In this document: one piece after another, positions 8,899 through 16,599 of the stretch | Numbering within the stretch: position 1 is the first letter of the stretch | How the letters are laid out: every line of letters begins with the position of its first letter | NCBI RefSeq assembly: GCF_009604455.1 | Contig: NZ_WEGL01000003.1 | Coordinates: 186,001 to 250,000, forward strand | Source: Streptomyces sp. RB17 | GTDB taxonomy: Bacteria > Actinomycetota > Actinomycetes > Streptomycetales > Streptomycetaceae | DNA: 64,000 nucleotides | Reading direction: 5' to 3' | The notes under the pieces: generated by a model | Told to the model about the DNA's origin: nothing | The model's database searches: none | The model's input: only the letters and a program-made list of their open reading frames with translations | Translations under genes and position numbers: made by a program

Positions 8899-9051
8899 AT
8901 GCGCTTCGAAATCATGCGACTCGACGAGGTCGACGGCACCACCGTGGACAGCACCGTCGTGGACGCCGCCTCCGTCAACCGGATCGTTCAGCAGGCCGCC
9001 GCCATCGGACAGCGCCTGTGGATCCGCCCGGCCGACACCCAGGCCTCGTAA
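8899..9051 (+). CDS. Conserved-looking 50-aa peptide
   Basis: ATG at 8899 is preceded by GAAGGGAG at ideal spacing. An in-frame ATG at 8875 touches a GGAGG and is less likely. The product begins MRFEIMRLDEVDG and ends RLWIRPADTQAS, with a predicted helix over VNRIVQQAAAIGQ. It has no signal or membrane segment. I do not recognise a function. Upstream, an A/T-rich promoter-like zone (8755-8800) and an 8-bp GC hairpin with an AAC loop (8832-8850) precede it. A terminator follows at once, so it is a free-standing short transcript. Confidence 0.7.
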   Translation: MRFEIMRLDEVDGTTVDSTVVDAASVNRIVQQAAAIGQRLWIRPADTQAS

Positions 9052-9080
9052 CGCTCACGCGCTGCGCGCCACTCAAGCTT

Positions 9081-9120
9081 TCCGGGGGAGCCGAGCCGAC
9101 AACCGTTCAGCTCCCCCGGA
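9081..9120. terminator. Bidirectional hairpin between the 50-aa gene and marC
   Basis: TCCGGGGGAGC at 9081-9091 pairs perfectly with 9110-9120 across an 18-base loop. The right arm overlaps the last codons of the convergent marC gene, so it may serve both transcripts. Confidence 0.6.
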
Positions 9121-9712
9121 TGACCTGAGTGATCCCGTTGATGATCTGCTGCACGGCGATCGCGGAGAGCATCATGCCCGCGAGCCGCGTCACCAGCACG
9201 ACACCGCCGTCCTTGATGACCCGGATGATCAGCAGCGAGTAGCGCATCACCAGCCACAGCACGACATGGATCGCGAGGATCGCGGACCACACCGAGATCT
9301 GCGTGGCCACACTGTCGGCCTTCTGCACGGCCAGGATCACGGACACGATCGCACCGGGGCCGGCCAGCAGCGGCATGCCCAGCGGTACGAGCGCCACGTT
9401 CACGTCCTTGGTCTGCTTCGGCTCGTCGGTCTTGCCGGTGAGCAGGTCCAGCGCGATCAGCAGAAGCAGCAGACCGCCCGCGATCATCAGCGCGGGGACG
9501 GAGACGTGCAGGTAGTCGAGGATCTGGTGGCCCAGGACACCGAAGGTGGCGATGACCCCGCCCGCGACGCACACCGCCTGGAAGGCCATGCGCTTCTGCA
9601 CCTTGGCCGGACGGCCGGCGGTCAGGGCGAGGAAGATCGGGGTGATCCCAGGGGGATCCATGATGACGAAAAGGGTCAGAAACAGAGAGCCGAAGACGGC
9701 GATGTCGAACAT
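9107..9712 (-). CDS. MarC family integral membrane protein
   Basis: Product of 201 aa from ATG at 9712. Six hydrophobic segments fill the protein. The first carries the family motif MDPPGITPIF near residue 18, and a second signature MPLLAGPGAI lies near residue 115. It matches the MarC family of inner-membrane proteins. Despite the name, these have no proven role in multiple antibiotic resistance, and their transported substrate is unknown. It shares a strand with the PHP phosphoesterase gene upstream (62-base gap), possibly as an operon. Confidence 0.92.
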   Translation of the reverse strand: MFDIAVFGSLFLTLFVIMDPPGITPIFLALTAGRPAKVQKRMAFQAVCVAGGVIATFGVLGHQILDYLHVSVPALMIAGGLLLLLIALDLLTGKTDEPKQTKDVNVALVPLGMPLLAGPGAIVSVILAVQKADSVATQISVWSAILAIHVVLWLVMRYSLLIIRVIKDGGVVLVTRLAGMMLSAIAVQQIINGITQVIRGS

Positions 9713-9774
9713 GAGGGAAGTACTGGCCTTGCTGGAAAGGGTGAACTACGGGCGCGGACGGGCCCCTGAGGGCC

Positions 9775-10632
9775 TCAGGCCCCGCCGGTCCCCGGCACGG
9801 GAAACGCCCCGGTGGCCCGCCGCGTGATCTCCCCGTACACCTCGGGGTCGGTCGTGTACGCGCCCAGCGCCACGGTCTTGCGGCTGCCGTGGTAGTCCGA
9901 GGAGCCCGTGACCAGCAGATCCAGCTCCTTCGCCAGGCCCCGCAGCCGGTCGCGCGCGTCGGCGTCGTGGTCCATGTGATCGACCTCGACGCCGTCCAGA
10001 CCGGCCTCGGCCAGCTCCGCGATGCGCGCCTCCGGGACCGTACGACCCCGCTTTGCGGCGGCCGGGTGGGCGAACACACAGACCCCGCCCGCGTTCTTGA
10101 CCAGCCGGATCGCCTCGAAGGGGTCCGTCTCGTGCTTCTCCACGTAGGCGCGGCCGCCGTCGGCCAGCCACTCCTCGGTGAACGCGTCGCTCACCGTCGG
10201 TACGACGCCCAGCTCGACCAGCGCCGTCGCGACATGCGGGCGCCCCACGGAACCGCCGGCCGCGATCCGCTCGACCTGCTCCCAGGTGACCGGCACGCCC
10301 AGCGCGTTGAGCTTGGCGATCATGCCCTTGGCCCGCGGCACCCGGTCGTCCCGCACCAGCTCACGCTCGGCGAGCAGGGCGGGCTCCGCGGGGTCGAAGA
10401 GGTAGGCCAGCATGTGCATGGAGATGCCGTCGACACGGCAGGACAGCTCGGCGCCGGTGACCAGGGTCAGCCCCTCGGGCAGCGCGGCGATCGCCTCGCC
10501 GTACCCACGGGTGGTGTCATGGTCGGTCAGCGCGACGACGTCCAGCCCGGCAGCGGCGGCATTGCGCACCAGCTCGGCCGGGGTGTCCGTACCGTCGGAG
10601 GCCGTGGAGTGACAGTGCAGATCGATACGCAC
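9775..10632 (-). CDS. PHP domain metal-dependent phosphoesterase
   Basis: Product of 285 aa from ATG at 10632. Metal ligands follow the PHP pattern: DLHCHSTASDG at residue 4, ALTDHDT near 35, a Glu in TGAELSC near 62, VGRPHVA near 130, FAHPAA near 195 and GSSDYHG near 250. The family includes 3',5'-nucleotide bisphosphatases and the YciV/TrpH-type RNase AM. The most likely role is release of 5' nucleotides or phosphate from a small nucleotide or RNA end. It probably precedes marC on one transcript. Confidence 0.9.
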   Translation of the reverse strand: MRIDLHCHSTASDGTDTPAELVRNAAAAGLDVVALTDHDTTRGYGEAIAALPEGLTLVTGAELSCRVDGISMHMLAYLFDPAEPALLAERELVRDDRVPRAKGMIAKLNALGVPVTWEQVERIAAGGSVGRPHVATALVELGVVPTVSDAFTEEWLADGGRAYVEKHETDPFEAIRLVKNAGGVCVFAHPAAAKRGRTVPEARIAELAEAGLDGVEVDHMDHDADARDRLRGLAKELDLLVTGSSDYHGSRKTVALGAYTTDPEVYGEITRRATGAFPVPGTGGA

Positions 10633-10731
10633 GCAGACTCCAGGCAGTGACGGACGGAAGGGGACACCTAAGGATAGCCGGGTTTTTGAAGCCCACTGTC
10701 ACACCCGCACCCGGGAAGCACCCTTTACCGC

Positions 10732-10784
10732 AACCCCCTCAGGGGCGCGGGGAACTGCACGACCAGCCCATCACGCACCCGCAC
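10732..10784. repeat. Streptomyces intergenic repeat, copy 2
   Basis: Shares the core GGGGCGCGGGGAACTGC with the copy at 3048-3097, followed by ACGACCAGCCC and a run of CGCACC units. It lies in the 192-base spacer between the PHP gene's promoter side and the zinc-ribbon gene. Confidence 0.75.
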
Positions 10785-10824
10785 CCGCACCCGCAAACGG
10801 CGAGCCCCCGGCACCCAGTGGGCG

Positions 10825-11466
10825 CTACGGCCGAAGCAAGCGCGGCGACAACGCCCCGAACGGCACCAGATCCAGCTCCGCCCCCGCGTCCCGCAGATCC
10901 GTCAGCACCAGCTCGTCGTACATGAGCAGCCCCGCCTGCTCGGGCCACATCACCGCCCACAGCCACATGCCGAGGGCCTCACCGGCGAAGACTGCCCGGT
11001 CGTCGGGGGTGCGGTAGACGTGCCAGAGCGGGGTCGGCCGGCCGGCGGCCAGCACCTTGGCCTGCGGCGGCTTCTCGACGTTCATGTACGACCCCGGGTC
11101 CGGGCCGTCGATGCCCGCGTACCGCGCGCCGAGGCCGACGCCCAGTTCCTCGGCGACCAGGATGAGTTCACCCGGGCCGCCCAGTGGGCCGGGGCCGGAA
11201 CAGGCGACGACGGTCGCACGGCCGCCGCTGCGGTCGTCACCCGCGTAGGCCACGCCCGTGAAGAGCCAGCCGACCGGCAACGGCCAGGGCATCCACAACG
11301 GGACGTGCGTGCGGTGCACGACGGCAGCGAGGGCTTCCACACTGGGCGGGATCACGGGCTGCAGCGGATACACCGTGCCGTGTACATCGCACTGCCACGC
11401 ATCGGCGAAGAGACCGGGCGCCCTGACCCGGCCACCGCACCTCGGGCAACTGGGTTCGCCCCTCAT
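10825..11466 (-). CDS. Zinc-ribbon hypothetical protein (DUF6758-like)
   Basis: Product of 213 aa from ATG at 11466. The N-terminus has a metal-knuckle CPRCGG at residue 7 with a second CDVHG about 20 residues later, a probable zinc ribbon. The rest is a mixed alpha/beta domain with Trp-rich segments (PLWMPWPLPVGW near 57). I recognise it only as a conserved Streptomyces family (DUF6758-like) without known function. It is divergent from the MFS gene, with a 117-base A/T-rich promoter spacer between them, so a shared control region is possible. Confidence 0.7.
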   Translation of the reverse strand: MRGEPSCPRCGGRVRAPGLFADAWQCDVHGTVYPLQPVIPPSVEALAAVVHRTHVPLWMPWPLPVGWLFTGVAYAGDDRSGGRATVVACSGPGPLGGPGELILVAEELGVGLGARYAGIDGPDPGSYMNVEKPPQAKVLAAGRPTPLWHVYRTPDDRAVFAGEALGMWLWAVMWPEQAGLLMYDELVLTDLRDAGAELDLVPFGALSPRLLRP

Positions 11467-11529
11467 AGGGCTCCACGGTCCTACCCCTGCCCGCCCACGT
11501 CAAGGACGATCACCCGTCCGGCAAATTTG

Positions 11530-11558
11530 ATGTAACATACATTAATTAGCAAAGCTAA
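11530..11558. promoter_or_regulatory. Two palindromes at the MFS transporter promoter
   Basis: ATGTA-ACA-TACAT (11530-11542) and TTAGC-AAA-GCTAA (11546-11558) are each perfect 5-bp-arm palindromes with 3-bp centres, spaced 16 bases apart. They sit in an unusually A/T-rich stretch 26-54 bases before the MFS start. This resembles operators for a dimeric repressor of the MarR or TetR type. The regulator is not encoded next to it. Confidence 0.5.
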
Positions 11559-11583
11559 CTTGTCATGGGAGTGGTGAGTACAG

Positions 11584-12819
11584 ATGGACCTGCTGCGGCA
11601 GCCCAAGGCGGTCTGGGCCACGGCCGGCGCCTCCGTCGTCGCCTTCATGGGCATCGGACTGGTCGACCCGATCCTGCCGTCGATCGCGCAGGGCCTGCAC
11701 GCCACCGCCGGCCAGGTGTCCCTGCTGTTCACCTCGTACTTTCTGATCACCGCGGTCGCGATGCTGCTGACCGGGTTCGTCTCCAGCCGCATCGGCGGCC
11801 GCAAGACCCTGCTGCTCGGCCTCGCCTTCGTGGTCGTCTTCGCGGGCCTGGCCGGCACCTCGCACAGTGTCGGGCAGCTGGTCGGCTTCCGGGCCGGCTG
11901 GGGTCTCGGCAACGCGCTCTTCGTCTCGACCGCGCTCGCGGTGATCGTCGGCGCGGCGGCCGGGGGCAGCGCGGCGGCGATCCTGCTGTACGAGTCCGCG
12001 CTCGGCCTCGGCATGGCCTGCGGCCCGCTGCTCGGCGCGATCCTCGGCAACCTCAGCTGGCGCTACCCCTTTTTCGGCACGGCCACGCTGATGGCGATCG
12101 GCTTCCTGTGCATCACGGCGTTCCTGAAGGAGCAGCCGAAGCCGGCCCGCAGGACCTCGGTACTCGACCCGCTCAGGGCGCTCGGCCACGGCGGCCTGGC
12201 CTCGGCGGCGATCTCGGCGTTCTTCTACAACTACACGTTCTTCACGGTGCTGGCCTTCACGCCGTTCGTACTGGACATGACCCCGTACCGCTCCGGCGCG
12301 GTGTTCTTCGCGTGGGGCGTGCTGCTGGCGGTCTTCTCCGTGATCGTTGCGCCGCGCATGCAGGAGCGCTTCGGCTCGCTGAAGGTGCTCGGCGGCTCAC
12401 TGGTGCTGCTGGCCGCGGACGTGCTGGTCCTCGGCTACGGCGACCACACCACCGCGATCGTCTGCACGATCCTGTCCGGCGCCTTCATCGGCGTGAACAA
12501 CACTGTCTACACCGAACTGGCCCTCGGCGTGTCGGACGCCCCGCGCCCGGTGGCGAGCGCGGGCTACAACTTCGTCCGCTGGTTCGCGGCCGCCGCCGCG
12601 CCCTACTTCGCCCCGAAGATCGAGGAGTGGAGCGACATCCACACCCCGTTCGTGGTGGCAGCGGTCACGGCAGTGCTGGGCGCGGTCGTGGTCCTCGTAC
12701 GGCGCCGCGCCCTCACGCTCCCCCACTCTCGACCTCGCTCGAGCGGGGGGACCCCCACGGCCGAGGAGCTGGAGACGGCGCACGCCACCGAGGACGGCGT
12801 CACTGTCTTTGCCAACTGA
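11584..12819 (+). CDS. MFS efflux transporter
   Basis: Product of 411 aa from ATG at 11584; the GGGAGTGG region serves as ribosome site. About 12 hydrophobic segments are present. Motif A-like GFVSSRIGGRKTLLLG lies in the loop after the second span (near residue 65). Proton-driven drug or metabolite export is the likely role; the substrate is unknown. The last 30 residues form a hydrophilic tail whose coding DNA (12718-12758) matches a repeat common in Streptomyces spacers, so the natural C-terminus may have been altered by a repeat insertion. The A/T-rich promoter with two palindromes suggests inducible expression. Confidence 0.92.
   Translation: MDLLRQPKAVWATAGASVVAFMGIGLVDPILPSIAQGLHATAGQVSLLFTSYFLITAVAMLLTGFVSSRIGGRKTLLLGLAFVVVFAGLAGTSHSVGQLVGFRAGWGLGNALFVSTALAVIVGAAAGGSAAAILLYESALGLGMACGPLLGAILGNLSWRYPFFGTATLMAIGFLCITAFLKEQPKPARRTSVLDPLRALGHGGLASAAISAFFYNYTFFTVLAFTPFVLDMTPYRSGAVFFAWGVLLAVFSVIVAPRMQERFGSLKVLGGSLVLLAADVLVLGYGDHTTAIVCTILSGAFIGVNNTVYTELALGVSDAPRPVASAGYNFVRWFAAAAAPYFAPKIEEWSDIHTPFVVAAVTAVLGAVVVLVRRRALTLPHSRPRSSGGTPTAEELETAHATEDGVTVFAN
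12718..12758. repeat. CTCGAG-centred Streptomyces repeat inside MFS gene
   Basis: The segment CTCCCCCACTCTCGACCTCG, then CTCGAGCGGGGGGACCCCCA, resembles a highly repeated Streptomyces spacer element and can fold into a hairpin. Here it is translated in frame near the C-terminus. The assignment is from memory of the repeat family. Confidence 0.5.
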
Positions 12820-12860
12820 CCGGATCCAGCCTTGCGTTGGTGAGATCCGTCACTCAGGGA

Positions 12861-13445
12861 TCAGTCGAGCGGGACGGACCTGCGGGCGGGGTCCCTCAGG
12901 TCCGTGCCGTTCGCGAGCCACCGCTCCTGCAGGGCCTGGGCGCCGTGCACCCGCTTCCAGGCGGCCTCGTTCGGGGTCATCGGCAGCAGCGGCAGGAACC
13001 GTACGGGCTCCATGGGGTCGTCCAGCTCCAGGTCCTCGACCAGGCCGCCGGGCTCACCCACCAGGACCGAGGTGAAGGGGGCGCCGGGCCACAGCGGACC
13101 ACCGACGTCCAGAGAGCCGCCCGGGGTCACGATCAGGCCCTCGACCTGCGGGGACGCGGCGAGCACGGCGAGCGGGCGGAGCACCTCGTCGGTGTCGGCG
13201 AGGCCCGCGCGGACGGAGAGGACCAGCTCGGCGCGGGGGCCCTTGACCGGGTCGGCGAGCGTCGCGGTGGGGTCGGTCATGGGGTGTGCGGACATGCCGA
13301 GGGTGGCGTACCGCAGGACGTCCCCCTCCTGGAACCGGAGCACCTCGATGCGGTCCGTGCCGAGGAAGGTGACGGCGGCACGCGCGTCCGGCGCGCCCAG
13401 CGCGGTGGTCAACCGTGCCTCGACCAGAGGAAGAACATCAACCAT
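12861..13445 (-). CDS. Suppressor-of-fused (SUFU) domain protein
   Basis: Product of 194 aa from ATG at 13445, where the typical family beginning MVDVLPLVEARL occurs; an upstream ATG at 13496 would add 17 residues of poor character. Features include the TFLGTDRIEVLRF strand near residue 30 and the C-terminal PMTPNEAAWKRVHGAQAL near 165, as in bacterial SUFU-domain proteins. The domain is a protein-binding fold, often linked to immunity or polymorphic toxin systems, but no toxin lies nearby. The cellular role is unknown. It is convergent with the MFS gene. Confidence 0.8.
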   Translation of the reverse strand: MVDVLPLVEARLTTALGAPDARAAVTFLGTDRIEVLRFQEGDVLRYATLGMSAHPMTDPTATLADPVKGPRAELVLSVRAGLADTDEVLRPLAVLAASPQVEGLIVTPGGSLDVGGPLWPGAPFTSVLVGEPGGLVEDLELDDPMEPVRFLPLLPMTPNEAAWKRVHGAQALQERWLANGTDLRDPARRSVPLD

Positions 13446-13947
13446 GCGGTGAGCATAGAACTCGTCAGTAGCGGGCAAAGCAGCACCTTGACACATCGGG
13501 CGGCTGCTACGCTGAGCCGGTGGTTCGGGGCAGCACGCAGAAGCGTCGCTATCAAGCCCCGACGCCGATAAGACTCCCTTACGAGGGACCGGCCGGAGGA
13601 GGTGGGGCTGTCATGGATCGAAGTCGACCGTGCAGTACCACTCGCTCTTCCGCCCGTTGATGTAGTCACTGGCTGGTTTCCGGCTGCTCTACACCTTCCT
13701 GTGCGCGTTGCCCTTCGGAAGAGCACTTCGTTTCGCTTTGCCTGATCCGCCTGATCATCCGATCCGTCTGATCACCCGATCTGCCGATCGCATCAGTTCT
13801 GCATCAGTAGCGAAGTCGCCACCGCGACGGTGCGGTGCTCCCCGCTTTGTGGACGTGCCAAACATCCCGCAGTCAGGACGTCCCCATTCCGGGTAGTTCC
13901 ACCCGTCGCCGGCGGTCTTTCGTTGCCTGTCGCGAAGGAGCCTGCCC
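13446..13947. other. 502-base spacer with the long corA leader
   Basis: The spacer lies between divergent SUFU and corA genes. It holds a 15-residue mini-ORF with a strong ribosome site at 13613-13660. A stretch rich in CTGATC/CGATC units follows at 13738-13795, and a small hairpin CGGGT/ACCCG lies at 13890-13905. No M-box core was recognisable. An ORF at 13708-13896 lacks a good start signal. The structure suggests a regulated 5' leader. Confidence 0.5.
13613..13660 (+). CDS. Candidate leader mini-ORF upstream of corA, 15 aa
   Basis: ATG at 13613 is preceded by GGAGGAGGTGGGG, stronger than the ribosome site of most genes here. The frame encodes MDRSRPCSTTRSSAR and stops with TGA, which overlaps an ATG-TAG start-stop pair. 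It ends 287 bases before corA. A regulatory leader peptide is plausible: Salmonella corA also has one. No protein evidence is available. Confidence 0.4.
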   Translation: MDRSRPCSTTRSSAR

Positions 13948-15078
13948 ATGTCGATGATCCGCGACCTGCGCGCCGTGGTCCGTCCGTCCCGCGTCTCGCT
14001 GCGCAAGCCCACCAGCACATCGAGCGTGTCGTACGACACCACCCGCGACCCCGCCAGCCCGTCGGCCGTGGTCGACTGCGCCGTCTACCGCGACGGCGTG
14101 CGCGTGCGCAGCGACAAGCCGCTGAGCCCGCACGAGGCGATGCGGCTGGTGCGGCGCGACGGCGGCTTCGTGTGGATCGGTCTGCACGAGCCGACCGAGG
14201 CCGAATTCGCCGGTATCGCCGCCGAGTTCGGGCTGCACCCGCTGGCCGTGGAGGACGCGGTGCAGGCCCATCAGCGGCCCAAGCTGGAGCGGTACGACGA
14301 CTCGCTCTTCACCGTCTTCAAGACCATCCACTACGTCGAACACGACCTGCTCACCGCCAACAGCGAGGTGGTGGAGTCCGGCGAGGTCATGTGCTTCACC
14401 GGCCGGGACTTCTTCATCACCGTCCGGCACGGCGGCCAGGGCTCGCTCCGGGCGCTCCGGCACCGCCTGCAGGACGACCCGGAGCTGCTCGCCAAGGGTC
14501 CCTCGGCGGTACTGCACGCGATCGCCGACCATGTGGTGGACGGCTACATCGCGGTCGCCGACGCGGTGCAGGACGACATCGACGAGGTGGAGACGGAGGT
14601 CTTCTCACCGGGCCGCAAGGGCGGGGTGTCCCGTGGCGTGGACTCGGCGCGGATCTACCAACTCAAGCGTGAGGTGCTGGAGTTCAAGCGTGCGGTGGCT
14701 CCGTTGCTGCGCCCGATGCAGCTGCTGAGCGAGCGGCCGATGCGGCTGGTCGACCCGGACATCCAGAAGTACTTCCGGGACGTCGCCGACCACCTCGCCC
14801 GGGTCCAGGAGCAGGTGCTGGGCTTCGACGAACTCCTCAACTCCATCCTCCAGGCCAACCTGGCGCAGGCGTCCGTCGCGCAGAACGAGGACATGCGCAA
14901 GATCACCGCCTGGGCCGCGATCATCGCCGTGCCGACGATGGTGTGCGGTGTGTACGGCATGAACTTCAGGTACATGCCCGAGCTGCACTGGAAGTACGGC
15001 TACCCGGTGATCATGGGCATCACGGTCGCCATCTGTCTCGGCATCCACCGCACGCTGAAGCGCAACGGCTGGCTGTGA
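13948..15078 (+). CDS. corA: CorA-family magnesium/divalent cation channel
   Basis: Product of 376 aa from ATG at 13948 (GAAGGAG upstream). The large N-terminal cytoplasmic alpha/beta and long-helix region runs to about residue 310. Two C-terminal membrane spans follow, the first ending in the diagnostic YGMN pore motif near residue 336. The short periplasmic loop NFRYMPELHWK follows it, and the second span ends in the basic tail KRNGWL. It forms pentameric channels for Mg2+ (also Co2+ or Ni2+). It has a 500-base leader with a mini-ORF, so control by ion level at the RNA or translation stage is possible. A membrane-less MgtE homologue lies 1.5 kb downstream. Confidence 0.95.
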   Translation: MSMIRDLRAVVRPSRVSLRKPTSTSSVSYDTTRDPASPSAVVDCAVYRDGVRVRSDKPLSPHEAMRLVRRDGGFVWIGLHEPTEAEFAGIAAEFGLHPLAVEDAVQAHQRPKLERYDDSLFTVFKTIHYVEHDLLTANSEVVESGEVMCFTGRDFFITVRHGGQGSLRALRHRLQDDPELLAKGPSAVLHAIADHVVDGYIAVADAVQDDIDEVETEVFSPGRKGGVSRGVDSARIYQLKREVLEFKRAVAPLLRPMQLLSERPMRLVDPDIQKYFRDVADHLARVQEQVLGFDELLNSILQANLAQASVAQNEDMRKITAWAAIIAVPTMVCGVYGMNFRYMPELHWKYGYPVIMGITVAICLGIHRTLKRNGWL

Positions 15079-15103
15079 GCGGGCGCTGGATAGGGTGGGC
15101 GCC

Positions 15104-15646
15104 ATGACAAGCGAGCTGCCCGGCCAGGACCTTCTCGACCAGGCCCTCTTCGAGGAGGCCGCCAAGAAGTCCGGCCTCGTCTGGGTCAGGGGCGCGGGGG
15201 CCTCCGCCGCGCGTGCGCTGTGGCACGTGTGGCACGAGGGCGCGGTGTGCCTGGTCGGCGGCGGGCCCGGTGAGCAGCCGCTGGAGGGGCTGGTCGACGG
15301 GGGCACTGCCGAGGTCACCGTGCGCAGCAAGGACAAGGGTGGCCGGCTGGTGACGTTCCCGGCGACCGTGTCCGAACTGCCCGCCGGCTCCGAGGAATGG
15401 GAGGCGGCCGTCGCCGAGCTGAAGGGCAAGCGCCTGAACGCCCCCGACGGCGAGCAGATGCCGGCCCGCTGGGCCCGCGAGTGCCGGGTGCTGCGGCTGG
15501 CTCCGGCGGGGTCTGCGGTGCCGTTGCCCGCCGGCAGCCTGGCGGAGCGGCCGGTCGCGACTCCGGCGACCACGCGGATGCCGATTCCTGCGGGCTTGCC
15601 GAGGCTGCTTTCCAAGCGGCGGAAACACAAGGAGCGCCGGGGCTGA
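15104..15646 (+). CDS. Hypothetical protein, possibly FMN-binding split-barrel-like
   Basis: Product of 180 aa from ATG at 15104, 25 bases after corA and probably cotranscribed. A hydrophobic strand pattern (GLVWVRGAGASAARALWHVW, then GAVCLVGGGPGEQPLEGL) resembles pyridoxamine-oxidase-like or general split-barrel proteins, but no cofactor motif is certain. The C-terminus is basic (SKRRKHKERRG). There is no signal peptide. I do not assign a function. It is convergent with the lipoprotein gene. Confidence 0.7.
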   Translation: MTSELPGQDLLDQALFEEAAKKSGLVWVRGAGASAARALWHVWHEGAVCLVGGGPGEQPLEGLVDGGTAEVTVRSKDKGGRLVTFPATVSELPAGSEEWEAAVAELKGKRLNAPDGEQMPARWARECRVLRLAPAGSAVPLPAGSLAERPVATPATTRMPIPAGLPRLLSKRRKHKERRG

Positions 15647-15662
15647 GGAGGGCCGGTTCGCG

Positions 15663-16409
15663 CTACGACGTCGGCAGCTGCTTGCCGTAATCCACGGTCT
15701 CACCCTTCGCGGGCTCGGCTACGGCGAAGTCCTTACCCCACTCCGAGAAACTGAGCGTCCCCGCCCCGCCGCCGCGGACCAGGCGGAGGGGGTACGGCGT
15801 GCCCTCCAGGGAGACGTCGAGGCTGCCGCCGGAGCCCTTGTCGCCGGTGATGCGGATGGTGGGGGTACCCGCGTCGTCGTGGTGGCCGTCGGTCGCCAGT
15901 GTGCCGTGCAGCGTGAGCAGTCCGTCGAGGAGGACGTCCTTGTCCGTGAAGCCGCTGAACTTCCTGTACGCGGGGTCTGCCTGCGGCACCTTGACGTACT
16001 TGCCGTCGAGCGTGGCGCCCGCGCCGTCGCCGCCCTTGCCGTCGGCCTGGTTCCAGAAGTCCGCGTCGGCCTTCAGATACAGCTGCCTGCCGACCCTCAG
16101 CAGTTTGAAGGTCGCCCCCTTGGACGTCACCGACCCGGTGCCGCCGTCGGCCTTGAGCTGCATGTCCAGCGCGTACGTACGGCCGCTGGTGACAACCGTG
16201 CCGGACAGCCGGACCGCGGACGCCGACGACGCCGCCGCCCGCGTCTTGGCCTGGATCTCGGCGGCGGGCAGCTTGCCCACGCCGTTGGTCCCCGCGTCCG
16301 GATCCTCGCCGCCGCACCCCGTCAGCACCGCCACCCCTGTCACGGCCAGTGCGCACAGTGCGGTGACCCGCGCGGCGCGGCCGGTTCGGCCCCGGGGAAT
16401 CGCAGTCAC
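15663..16409 (-). CDS. LppX/LprG-like lipoprotein
   Basis: Product of 248 aa from GTG at 16409. The N-terminal signal peptide has a basic start (RGRTGRAAR), a hydrophobic core and the lipobox LTGC near residue 33, so it is a secreted, lipid-anchored protein. The mature part contains repeated strand segments (RLSGTVVTSG, LQLKADGG, LRVGRQLYLKAD) as in the LppX/LprAFG family, whose mycobacterial members carry lipids in a beta-cup. A DUF-type lipoprotein of unknown ligand is a cautious reading. It is divergent from the MgtE-like gene, with a 190-base spacer. Confidence 0.82.
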   Translation of the reverse strand: MTAIPRGRTGRAARVTALCALAVTGVAVLTGCGGEDPDAGTNGVGKLPAAEIQAKTRAAASSASAVRLSGTVVTSGRTYALDMQLKADGGTGSVTSKGATFKLLRVGRQLYLKADADFWNQADGKGGDGAGATLDGKYVKVPQADPAYRKFSGFTDKDVLLDGLLTLHGTLATDGHHDDAGTPTIRITGDKGSGGSLDVSLEGTPYPLRLVRGGGAGTLSFSEWGKDFAVAEPAKGETVDYGKQLPTS

Positions 16410-16599
16410 AGGTGGAGCTGCCTTTCTGACGGTTCCTGAGCGGCGTACCGCAGCGTACCGGTGCCCCGGCCGTCCGGCGGAGCCGGTCCGTCCGGACGGC
16501 CCACCAGGGCGTATCCGATCAGGAAGGGCTAGCCTGAAGCGCAACCGTGCGGGCATATCCGAGCAACTCACACGAACCCCACCCAAAGGAACCACAGTC

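Noticed and set aside
13708..13896. 62-codon ORF in the corA leader
   Set aside because: No ribosome site and non-coding-like composition (GATC-rich units).
13446..13947. M-box or other known Mg2+ riboswitch upstream of corA
   Set aside because: I looked for the conserved M-box core and did not find it; only a mini-ORF and weak hairpins are visible.
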